A stretch of DNA of 57,962 bases, from positions 1 to 57,962 of the forward strand of contig JAICJM010000003.1 in NCBI GenBank assembly GCA_025928435.1. The letters run 5' to 3'. The stretch is from Thermoleophilia bacterium. Its GTDB lineage: Bacteria; Actinomycetota; Thermoleophilia; Gaiellales; JAICJC01. This document shows positions 8,056 to 15,453 of the stretch, one piece after another (the stretch's first letter is position 1; each line of letters opens with the position of its first letter). Made by a program: the position numbers and the translations under genes. Under the pieces are notes generated by a model that saw only the letters and a program-made list of their open reading frames with translations, did not search any database and was not told where the DNA came from.

Positions 8056-9537
8056 GTGGCTGACCCGGCCCGGAGCGGCGACAACGCCCAGGCGGTCGAG
8101 GTGCTCCAGCGCCTGCTGACCGATCCGGAGTTCCGCCGCACCTTCCGCCGCGACCCCGAGGCGGCCTGTCTGGTCGCGGGGCTCGATGACGTCGCGGCCG
8201 AGTTCTCGAGCTCGGGGGCGGCGGCCCAGACGCTCGAGATCCGCGAGTCCAAGTCGAGCCTGGCCGGCCTCCTGATGGCGGCCGCGGCCGAGGGCGCCGC
8301 CGTATACCAGTTCGCCGAGCACGCCGACTTCCGCGGCGACCTGGGCGACATCGCCCAGCAGGCGCTCGACAAGGCCGGCCTGCACCACGGCTCGGGCGGC
8401 TCGCCCGCCGCCGAGCACGTCGCCTCGGCCGACATGGCCTCGACGGCGCCGCCCCCGGCGCCGGCACCGGCCGGCGGCGGCCTGGTCGACGCCGCCGCCG
8501 CGATGGATCACACCCAGCTCGACCAGGGTCAGCACGTCGTCCACATCGCCTCGAAGTACATCGGCACGCCCTACGTGTGGGGCGGCGCGAGCCCGGGTGG
8601 GTTCGACTGCTCGGGGCTCGTCCAGTACTGCTACAAGCAGATCGGCATCAATCTCGACCGGACGACGTGGGACCAGGTGAAGGAGGGGCACGCCGTCCAG
8701 TGGGGCCACTTCCAGCCGGGCGACCTGATCTTCTCGAATTTCGAGGGGCCGGGCGCCGGCGCCACCCACGTCGTCATGTACGCCGGCCACGGCCAGGTGA
8801 TCGCCGCGCCGCACACCGGCGGCCACGTCGAGTACGAGTCGGTCGACGTCTTCAAGCCGTACTTCATGGGCGCCCGCCGGGTGATCCCCGACGCGCCCGC
8901 CGGGATGGGCATGCCGGCGGTGGCCGCGCCCGGCGCCGAGGCGGCCGCGGGGCACGCCGGCGTCGGCGGGACGATGGGCATGAGCGCCGTCGCGAGTCCC
9001 GGCGCGGCGCCGTCCGGCTCGAACGCGGCCGGCGTGCACAGCACGCTCGGCAGCATGCCGTCCGCCGGCTCTGCGGCCGACGCCGCCCACGGGGCCGGCG
9101 CGGGTGCGCTCGACGGCATCATCGGCGCCTACCCCGGCGACCACGCGCCGCGCAGCGCGATCGCCGCCTGGATGGGCGACGCGGCCCAGCGGGCGGGCCT
9201 GCCACGCGAGCTGCCCGTGATGGCGGCGCTCGTCGAGTCGGGCCTGAAGAACGACCACTACGGCGACCGAGACTCGCTCGGGTTCTTCCAGATGCGCACG
9301 TCGATCTGGGACCACGGCAAGTACGCCGGCTTCCCGAACGACCCGCGCAAGCAGCTGCGCTGGTTCATCGACGAGGCCACCGCCCTCAAGGCGACGCGGC
9401 TCCGGGAGGGCTACTCCGGCTTCGGCACCGACCCGCACAAGTGGGGCGACTGGATCGCGGACATCGAGCGGCCGGCGGCCCAGTACCGTTACCGCTACCA
9501 GCTCCAGCTCGACGCCGCCCGCCAGCTGCTGAGGTAG
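8056..9537 (+). CDS. NlpC/P60 endopeptidase plus lytic-transglycosylase-like wall hydrolase
   Basis: A 493-residue protein, GTG start nine bases after the protease gene. Residues about 10-50 hold a leader-like segment (LLTDPEFRRTFRRDPEAA...AGL). An Ala/Pro-rich linker leads to an NlpC/P60 domain at about 155-280 with catalytic Cys185 (FDCSGLVQY), His238 (THVVMYAGH) and His253. After a second Ala/Gly/Met-rich linker comes an SLT-like domain (about 365-493) with putative acid Glu394 in ALVESGLKN and the LGFFQMR block. NlpC/P60 enzymes cut stem peptides; SLT enzymes cut the glycan strand. There is no signal peptide, so export would need another route, such as loading into the particle or cell lysis. 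It could be an effector, a release enzyme or a wall-remodelling factor. Confidence 0.85.
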   Translation: MADPARSGDNAQAVEVLQRLLTDPEFRRTFRRDPEAACLVAGLDDVAAEFSSSGAAAQTLEIRESKSSLAGLLMAAAAEGAAVYQFAEHADFRGDLGDIAQQALDKAGLHHGSGGSPAAEHVASADMASTAPPPAPAPAGGGLVDAAAAMDHTQLDQGQHVVHIASKYIGTPYVWGGASPGGFDCSGLVQYCYKQIGINLDRTTWDQVKEGHAVQWGHFQPGDLIFSNFEGPGAGATHVVMYAGHGQVIAAPHTGGHVEYESVDVFKPYFMGARRVIPDAPAGMGMPAVAAPGAEAAAGHAGVGGTMGMSAVASPGAAPSGSNAAGVHSTLGSMPSAGSAADAAHGAGAGALDGIIGAYPGDHAPRSAIAAWMGDAAQRAGLPRELPVMAALVESGLKNDHYGDRDSLGFFQMRTSIWDHGKYAGFPNDPRKQLRWFIDEATALKATRLREGYSGFGTDPHKWGDWIADIERPAAQYRYRYQLQLDAARQLLR

Positions 9538-9567
9538 TGCCAGGAAATCCCCACTCCGGCGAAGACG

Positions 9568-11829
9568 CTAGCTCTTGATCGTGTACGGCTCGAGGCCGGC
9601 GGTCTTGCCGTCCGAGCCGCCCAGCGTGACCAGCCAGAACGTGTTGTCGATGTCGACGAGCTTCGTGACGTAGCCGCCGGACGCGGGCGCCTTGAAGGTG
9701 AACGGCGTCGTCGCCTTGCCCGGGTGGTCGACGTCGTAGCCGGTGAGCGTCGCGACGCGCGAGCCGCCGGCCGGGTCGGCGTAGGAGATCGTCCACAGGA
9801 TGTCCCCCGCGAGCCCGATCCGGATCGGCGCGGCCGAAATGCCCGCCACCGGGGTCTGCGTCGCCGGGTTCTTGGGGTCGACCTTCACCACGCCGCTCGC
9901 GCTCACGACGTACACCGTCCTGGTGTCCCCCGTGATCCAGCCGGCGCCCGGCAGCGGCACCACCGTCGCCTGGGGCTGGGCGCTCGTCGTGTCGATGCGG
10001 GCCAGCTTGCCCTTGCCGTCCGTGGCCCAGACGAAGCCGCTCTCGAGCTCGAGCGAGTCGGGCTGGAAGTCGATGCCCTTCACCTGCACCGGCGTCCCGC
10101 CGGTCTCCGAGAGCTTCACCACGCCGTGGTTCGTGGGCTGCCAGATCGTCCCGTTGCTGACGACGACGCGGGGCGCCGCGGGGCTGCCGGGGTAGGCGAT
10201 CGGCGCGCCCGCCGGAGTGGTCGAGCCGGGCACGAACTTGCGCACCTCGCCGTTGCCGCTCGGGAGCTTTGCGGTCACCCAGAGCGCGTTCTCGCCGCTG
10301 GCCAGGCTGACCGCCCCCTTGCCCGCGGGGATCGAGGCGCCCGTGAGCCCCGCGCCGAGCTGCACGAGCTTGCGCGGCTTCTTGTGGTCGAGCGCCCAGG
10401 CCTGGTTGCCCAACCCGGCGACGCTCTGGAGCGTGCCCGCCTGGAACCGGGTCGGGTCGGCGACGATCGTCGGCAGCGCGGCCGGCTTCGTCGTCGGCTT
10501 GTTGCCGCCCTTCTTGGTCGCCGGGGGCGAGCCGGACTTCGAGTTCCCGCCCGACCGCGTCACCAGGAAGACGCCCGCCGCGATGGCAGCGATCACGACG
10601 ATGGCCGCGACGATCACGAGCCGGTTGCGCCCGCCGCCCTGGCTGGGCCAGGCGAACGTCTCGTTCCCGGCGGCCGCCGGTGGCGCTCCGGCGGCGGCCG
10701 GAGGCGCGCTCGCGGGGGCCACCGTCCGGGCCGGGTCGGCCGCGATCGGGGCCGGCGCCGGGGGCACCGGCTGGCCGGGGATCGTCCCCGCCGGCCCGAC
10801 GGGCTGCGGCGGAGCCGGCGGCCCGGGCGGAGGCGGAGCGGCGGCGGGGGAGTCGCCGAGGTAGGTCTCGTACCCGCCGCCCGCGCCCTGCGGCGGCGGC
10901 GTCGAGCGCTCGAACGGCGCCGGCGTCAGCGGCCCCGCGGCGCGGTCGGTGCCCGAGACGAGCAGACGCGCCTCGCGCCGCCACAGCGGGCCGAGGATGG
11001 CGACCGCGATCTCCTCGAGCTCGTACCAGGCGTCGCGGGCGGTGCGGGTGCGCTGCTCCGGGTCCTTCACCAGCAGGCGGTCGATCCAGTCCGAGAAGCG
11101 GCGGTCGACGCGCGGGTCGACGCTGATCGCCGAGGGGATCTCCTCGCTCACCTGCCGCATGAGCACGGCGACGGGTGTCGTCGAGTCGTGGAACGGCACC
11201 CGCGAGACCGTCATCTCGTAGGCGGTGATGCCGAGGGAGTAGAGATCGGTCCACGGCCCCACCTCGCCGGCCGTCGCCTGCTCGGGCGCCATGTAGGCGG
11301 GCGTGCCGACCGTCGTGCCGGTCATGGTCAGGTTGGGCCCGCCGGCGTCGGTCAGGGCCTTGGCGATGCCGAAGTCGGCAATCTTGACCTCGCCGTCGGC
11401 GGTGACCATGAGGTTCTCGGGCTTGATGTCGCGGTGGACGATCTCGCGCCGCTCCGCCTGCGCGAGTCCGGCCAGGGCGCCCTCGAGCACCCCGATCGTC
11501 TGCGCCATCGTCGTGCGGCCGACGAACGGCCGCAGCGATCCGCGCTCGACGTACTCCATCGCGATGTACGGCGTCCCGCTCTCGTTCAGGTACTCGTAGA
11601 CGGTGACGACGTTCGGGTGGCTCATCGACCCGGCCACTCGCGACTCGCGCACGAAGCGCTCCGCGAACGCGGGGTCGGCGGCGTGGAAGGAGCTCAGCTC
11701 CTTCAGGGCGACGTCGCGGTCGAGGTCGACCTGGCGGGCCAGGTACACGGCCGCCATGCCGCCCCGGCCGATCTCGCGCACGATCCGGTAGCGGCCGACC
11801 TGGCGCGCGGGATCAGAGACGTCCGCCAT
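9568..11829 (-). CDS. Transmembrane Ser/Thr protein kinase with propeller-like outer domain
   Basis: A 753-residue Hanks-type kinase. The kinase domain (about residues 13-275) has the Gly-rich loop GRGGMAAVY, Lys43, the catalytic loop HRDIKPENL (Asp134) and DFG (Asp152), so it should be active. A Pro/Ala-rich juxtamembrane linker (about 290-395) leads to one membrane helix at about 403-423. The outer 330 residues resemble propeller repeats with recurring G/W/V strands and carry no PASTA repeats. It starts 12 bases after the PAAR-like gene on the same strand and is convergent with the hydrolase gene. Partners inferred from context are the FHA protease and the PASTA protein of the facing operon. 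Confidence 0.9.
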   Translation of the reverse strand: MADVSDPARQVGRYRIVREIGRGGMAAVYLARQVDLDRDVALKELSSFHAADPAFAERFVRESRVAGSMSHPNVVTVYEYLNESGTPYIAMEYVERGSLRPFVGRTTMAQTIGVLEGALAGLAQAERREIVHRDIKPENLMVTADGEVKIADFGIAKALTDAGGPNLTMTGTTVGTPAYMAPEQATAGEVGPWTDLYSLGITAYEMTVSRVPFHDSTTPVAVLMRQVSEEIPSAISVDPRVDRRFSDWIDRLLVKDPEQRTRTARDAWYELEEIAVAILGPLWRREARLLVSGTDRAAGPLTPAPFERSTPPPQGAGGGYETYLGDSPAAAPPPPGPPAPPQPVGPAGTIPGQPVPPAPAPIAADPARTVAPASAPPAAAGAPPAAAGNETFAWPSQGGGRNRLVIVAAIVVIAAIAAGVFLVTRSGGNSKSGSPPATKKGGNKPTTKPAALPTIVADPTRFQAGTLQSVAGLGNQAWALDHKKPRKLVQLGAGLTGASIPAGKGAVSLASGENALWVTAKLPSGNGEVRKFVPGSTTPAGAPIAYPGSPAAPRVVVSNGTIWQPTNHGVVKLSETGGTPVQVKGIDFQPDSLELESGFVWATDGKGKLARIDTTSAQPQATVVPLPGAGWITGDTRTVYVVSASGVVKVDPKNPATQTPVAGISAAPIRIGLAGDILWTISYADPAGGSRVATLTGYDVDHPGKATTPFTFKAPASGGYVTKLVDIDNTFWLVTLGGSDGKTAGLEPYTIKS

Positions 11830-11841
11830 TGCCCCCGCTCG

Positions 11842-12180
11842 TCACGAGGCCTGGACGGTCGGCGCCCCGGATGCCACCACCGAGATCGTGCCGGGCGGCA
11901 CGCCGTCGGTGATCCCCGAGAGCGCCGAGACGTGCGCGGGGAGACCGCCGACGAGGACGGTGGGGGCGGATCCGCCCGGGAGCGTCGAGACCACGGTCGT
12001 GCACGGCTTGCTGGAGATGCTCGGCGGCTGCGTGCAGCCGACGATCGGCGCGCCCATCAGGTCGGTCTCGCGCAGGACGGCTCCGCCGCTCGCCGTGACG
12101 GTGCCCTGCTTCGGCGTCAGGACCACGGTGCCGCCGTGGGTGCAGATGATCGTGTCGTTGGTGGTCACGATGGGCGGCAT
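11842..12180 (-). CDS. PAAR-like tip protein
   Basis: A 112-residue protein with the PAAR-like/DUF4280-type pattern: ICTHGGTVVLTP near the N-terminus, GAPIVGCTQPP in the middle, a PCTTV block and a closing glycine-rich beta segment. PAAR proteins form a sharp metal-binding cone on the trimeric spike of type VI and eCIS machines, consistent with the spike and baseplate genes 10 kb away. It is unusual that it sits on the opposite strand in a two-gene unit with the kinase rather than between spike and baseplate genes. Start is the first ATG of the frame. Confidence 0.75.
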   Translation of the reverse strand: MPPIVTTNDTIICTHGGTVVLTPKQGTVTASGGAVLRETDLMGAPIVGCTQPPSISSKPCTTVVSTLPGGSAPTVLVGGLPAHVSALSGITDGVPPGTISVVASGAPTVQAS

Positions 12181-12232
12181 CGCGCAGGTGTCCTTCCGGA
12201 AAACTTCACAGCAGGCGCGTGTGGACTTCCGT

Positions 12233-12262
12233 ACTATCTCGCGAGCGGGGCTCTCTTCGCAA
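12233..12262 (-). promoter_or_regulatory. Candidate promoter for PAAR/kinase unit
   Basis: Reading the minus strand, TTGCGA (12262-12257) and GATAGT (12238-12233) are separated by 18 bases, 53 bases before the PAAR-like start. The match to sigma70-type boxes is partial. The same 100-base gap must also hold the promoter for the LuxR-type gene on the plus strand. Confidence 0.3.
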
Positions 12263-12280
12263 ACGCGCAGTGGGGTGCAG

Positions 12281-12919
12281 GTGAGGGTCTACATCGTCGA
12301 TCCACATCCGATCTATCGCCGGGGCCTGTCCGCCTGCCTGGCGGCGCTCGACGAGATCGAGGAGGTGTGGGAGGCCGACGGCCCCCGCGCCGCCGAGGTG
12401 GACGAGAACCTCGAGCTGGCGGACGTGCTCGTCCTCGACGGCGACGCCGAGGGCAGCTGCGACCTCGTCCGCAAGCTGCGCCCGCGCGGCCGCCCGCGCG
12501 TGCTGATCTGCGCCGAGTCGCTCGACGAGCCGAGCCTGCTCGACTCGGTGCAGGCCGGCGCCTGCGGCTACCTGACCAAGGACACGCTCACGCCGGAGAC
12601 GCTCGCGGCCGGCGTGCGGGCGGTGCACTCGGGAGCGGGCGTGCTGCCGCCGGACCTGCTCGGCACCCTCCTGCGCACGCTGGCGGAGGTCTCCCGCGAC
12701 GTGCTCGAGCCGCGCGGGCTCTCGCTCACCTCGCTCACCATGCGCGAGCGGAACGTCCTGCGGCTGGTCGCCGACGGCCTGCCCACGCGCGAGGTGGCCC
12801 AGCGGCTCTCCTACAGCGAGCGGACGATCAAGGCCGTGATGCACGACGTGACGACGAAGCTGCACGCCAAGAGCCGCTCGCAGGCCGTCGCCCTGGCCGT
12901 GCGCGAAGGCTTGATCTAG
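12281..12919 (+). CDS. LuxR/NarL-type response regulator
   Basis: A 212-residue protein with GTG start; starting here places the receiver beta-1 strand (MRVYIVDPHPIYRRGL) at the N-terminus. The receiver has Asp53 as likely phospho-acceptor (VLVLDGD) and a conserved lysine in GYLTKDT. The C-terminal 65 residues are a LuxR helix-turn-helix (LTMRERNVLRLVADGLPTRE, then RLSYSERTIKAVMHD). No histidine kinase gene is adjacent, so it may be an orphan, or may take its signal from the Ser/Thr kinase beside it. It is divergent from PAAR/kinase and may control the injection system or the two genes downstream; both are inferences. Confidence 0.88.
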   Translation: MRVYIVDPHPIYRRGLSACLAALDEIEEVWEADGPRAAEVDENLELADVLVLDGDAEGSCDLVRKLRPRGRPRVLICAESLDEPSLLDSVQAGACGYLTKDTLTPETLAAGVRAVHSGAGVLPPDLLGTLLRTLAEVSRDVLEPRGLSLTSLTMRERNVLRLVADGLPTREVAQRLSYSERTIKAVMHDVTTKLHAKSRSQAVALAVREGLI

Positions 12920-13007
12920 CGCCGACTTCACGCTCCGCCTCTGGCACGGCCCCCGGGCACGCGTACATTCGCCTGGGGGGCACGGACGACGCAAGGAGGC
13001 AGGTGGG

Positions 13008-13442
13008 GTGAGACGACGCGGATTTCTGGGCGTGCTGTTGTCGCTGCCCGTGATCGGGACGGCGGCGGGCCGGGCACTCGGGGACGCCCCGGGCGCGAGC
13101 GCGGCCGCGACGGGCGCACACGAGGCAGCGGCCGCGAGCGAATCGATGGCGGCGACGCTGTGGAGCTACATGGATCACGCCTCGACATGGGACGAGGCGG
13201 TGGCCGACCTGCGCCGGTACCTGGCCGACGGTCACGCCGACGCGGCGATGTTCGCCGACATCGCCGATGTGATCGAGCGTGAGCTCGCACACGCGGACGG
13301 CGAGAACCTCCAGGGGGTCCTGGGCTTCTACCCGGGCGCGGTGCTCATGCTGCACGGGCTGCGCAGCGTCCGCGACCACGGGACGATGGAGATCTTCGAT
13401 ACGCAGGCGACGTTCGTGCGCAGGCTGATGGAGGTGGTCTAG
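13008..13442 (+). CDS. Small protein with Tat-like signal, function unknown
   Basis: A 144-residue protein. AAGGAGG at 12993-12999 sits eight bases before the GTG start and fixes it. The N-terminus MRRRGFLGVLLSLPVIGTAAG has arginines followed by a hydrophobic stretch, like a twin-arginine (or Sec) signal. The rest is mostly helical and acidic, with a D/E-rich core around DHASTWDEAVADLRRYLADG and no catalytic motif I recognise. The stop touches the start of the phosphoesterase gene, so the two are coupled. It could be an exported partner or chaperone of that enzyme. Confidence 0.7.
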   Translation: MRRRGFLGVLLSLPVIGTAAGRALGDAPGASAAATGAHEAAAASESMAATLWSYMDHASTWDEAVADLRRYLADGHADAAMFADIADVIERELAHADGENLQGVLGFYPGAVLMLHGLRSVRDHGTMEIFDTQATFVRRLMEVV

Positions 13443-14447
13443 ATGGCGACGGCGGTGGCACGTGTGGCGTTCGCCGCGGACTCCGGCGGGGGCGGCAGCT
13501 CCAAGGCGCCGAAGGCGGCGGCCGCGATCAACGCGGCGTTCGGGCGCTTCTCCAACCCGGCGAAGACGTCGCTCTTCATCGGCGGCGACGAGTACTCGGT
13601 CTGCAACGCCTCGACGATGAAGCACTACGACAAGTACCTCACCCAGCCGAACATCATCCCGTCCCGGTGCGTCATGACGCCCGGGAACCACACGAACGGC
13701 CCGGGCGGGAGATCGAACATCCCCGACGTCTCGGCGTGGCTCTCCTACAACGCGGCCCGCGGCACCGGGTCGCGCACGGACGGCGGCTGGATCGACAAGG
13801 CCGGGGGCATCCCGATGACCGACCAGTACGTCGACGTTGCCGGCATCCGGTTCATCTTCCTGAACTCGGGCGCGTGCGAGAACGTCGTCGACAAGCCCGG
13901 CTGGCCGGTTCCCCATACGGGCGGAGCCGTGGCAGGCAACGCCCGCGTGGCCTGGCTGCGATCGGCCTGGCGGCCGGGGACGCGCAACGTCGTCATCACG
14001 CATCACGCCCGCTGGAGCTACTACGGCGGCGGCCACGACAACCCGACCATGCAGAACCTGATCGACGAGATCATGGGCAAGAACGACGGCTCGAGCCCGC
14101 ACTGCTCGCTGATCCTGCAGGGCCACGACCACTGCATGCAGCTCATGCACCCACAGGGGGCGAAGGGCACCTACCCGGGACTCACGAGCGGCGTGATCGG
14201 CCTCTGCTCGACGGCGCCGACGACGCACGACGCGCCGAAGTCCAACACGTCGCGGAAGTCCTGGCTGCAGTTCGCGAACATCACCGTCGGCGGCTGCGGC
14301 TTCCTCCAGATCGACATCATGGACGACTTCAGCCTCCACCTGTCGATCCTCGACGCGGCCGACACGAGCGGCGCGCTCATGAAGAACACGGCGTCCACCG
14401 GCGTCACCGGGGCCGCCACGGCGGTCATCAACACGCTCGCGAGCTAG
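13443..14447 (+). CDS. Calcineurin-like metallophosphoesterase
   Basis: A 334-residue protein beginning directly after the previous stop. Family motifs are in order: GGDEYS with Asp49, PGNH with Asn82-His83, THHA with His187-His188, and GHDH with His228 and His230. The first D-x-H motif is represented only by AADSG near residue 13, so one metal ligand may be absent or replaced. Homologues are secreted or surface alkaline/purple-acid-type phosphatases. Here there is no signal peptide of its own, while the coupled upstream gene has one. It could hydrolyse phosphomonoesters or diesters. Its place beside the injection-system genes makes a cargo role possible but unproven. It ends overlapping the stop of the convergent dehydrogenase gene. 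Confidence 0.75.
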   Translation: MATAVARVAFAADSGGGGSSKAPKAAAAINAAFGRFSNPAKTSLFIGGDEYSVCNASTMKHYDKYLTQPNIIPSRCVMTPGNHTNGPGGRSNIPDVSAWLSYNAARGTGSRTDGGWIDKAGGIPMTDQYVDVAGIRFIFLNSGACENVVDKPGWPVPHTGGAVAGNARVAWLRSAWRPGTRNVVITHHARWSYYGGGHDNPTMQNLIDEIMGKNDGSSPHCSLILQGHDHCMQLMHPQGAKGTYPGLTSGVIGLCSTAPTTHDAPKSNTSRKSWLQFANITVGGCGFLQIDIMDDFSLHLSILDAADTSGALMKNTASTGVTGAATAVINTLAS

Positions 14448-15403
14448 GCCGGGACGAGCAGCGCCTTCACGGTGCCTTCCGGCTCCTCGACGAGGCGCCG
14501 GAAGGCCTCGGCGCCCTCGCTGAGCGGCAGCACCGTCAGCCATTCCAGGCCGGGCGGGTCCGCGGCCAGCGTCGCCAGGGCGGCGTCGAAGTCCGCCCGC
14601 GTGTACGCGTAATGGCCGCGCATGGTGATGCCGCGGCGCACCATGTCGCCGACGGCGACGATGCCCTCGGCCTGTCCGAGACCGACGACGGTCACGGACC
14701 CGCCCGAGCGGACGCGCGCGACCGCCGCCTGCCACGTCGCCTCGATCCCGACGGCGTCGATCGCGATGTCCACCTGCTCGGGCCCCAGATCGTCGACTGA
14801 CGCGGCCACCGCGGCCGCGCCCAGCCGCTGTGCGAGCTCGCGCCGGCCCGCGACCGGCTCGACCGCGATCGCCTCGATGCCGCGCACGGCGCACGCGTGC
14901 ACGGTCAGCAGGCCGATCGGCCCGCCGCCGAGCACGAGCACCCGCCGGCCGGGCGCCGCCCCGGCGTAGCGGAGCGCGGACGCGGCGCAGGCGAACGGCT
15001 CCGTCAGCACGGCCACCTCGTCGGGGACACCGGCCGGGATCGGTGTCAGCGCAGCCCGCGCCACCGCCACGGTGTCGGCGAAGACGCCCTGCCGGTCGAG
15101 CCCGAGCAGGCCGCGGGTCTCACAGAGGTTCTCCTCGCCGCGCAGGCACGCCGGGCAGGCGCCGCACGAGACGATGGGGAAGACGACGTAGCGCCCATCC
15201 TCGCCCGCGACCGTGCCGACCGCCTCGTGGCCGAGAACGAGCGGCGGCGTGCGTGGCCCGTGGTGCCCGCGGTAGGGATGCAGGTCCGATCCGCACACGC
15301 CCGCGAGCGCGACGTCGAGCGCCACGGAACCCGAGCCCGCCTCCGGGGCGGGCCGGTCGCCGTACTCAAGCCGGGGTCCGCCGTACCACGTCAGCGCCTT
15401 CAT
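14444..15403 (-). CDS. Zinc-dependent medium-chain alcohol/polyol dehydrogenase
   Basis: A 319-residue MDR enzyme. The start at 15403 (MKALTWYGGP) is chosen over an upstream ATG because it matches the usual family N-terminus. Catalytic zinc ligands are Cys37 (VCGSD) and His59-Glu60 (LGHEAVG); the structural zinc site is Cys80, Cys83, Cys86 and Cys94; the NAD(P) loop is GGGPIGLL at about 150. It resembles sorbitol/threonine/galactitol dehydrogenase relatives and is slightly short. It is divergent from an enolase-superfamily gene 50 bases away, so the two probably act on the same sugar or sugar acid. Substrate not determinable. Confidence 0.88.
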   Translation of the reverse strand: MKALTWYGGPRLEYGDRPAPEAGSGSVALDVALAGVCGSDLHPYRGHHGPRTPPLVLGHEAVGTVAGEDGRYVVFPIVSCGACPACLRGEENLCETRGLLGLDRQGVFADTVAVARAALTPIPAGVPDEVAVLTEPFACAASALRYAGAAPGRRVLVLGGGPIGLLTVHACAVRGIEAIAVEPVAGRRELAQRLGAAAVAASVDDLGPEQVDIAIDAVGIEATWQAAVARVRSGGSVTVVGLGQAEGIVAVGDMVRRGITMRGHYAYTRADFDAALATLAADPPGLEWLTVLPLSEGAEAFRRLVEEPEGTVKALLVPA

Positions 15404-15453
15404 CCTGCCCGATATCATCGCACCGCCCCGTCCCCTCCGCCTGGACAAGCCGC

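Noticed and set aside
6349..9438. A 1029-codon open frame on the minus strand
   Set aside because: Arg/Gly/Ala-rich low-complexity translation antisense to the protease and hydrolase genes, which have full domain motifs; a by-product of high GC.
1..9537. Ordinary prophage
   Set aside because: No capsid, terminase, portal, integrase or attachment repeats are visible, and the accessory genes are signalling proteins; an eCIS is favoured, though sheath and tube genes lie outside the window.
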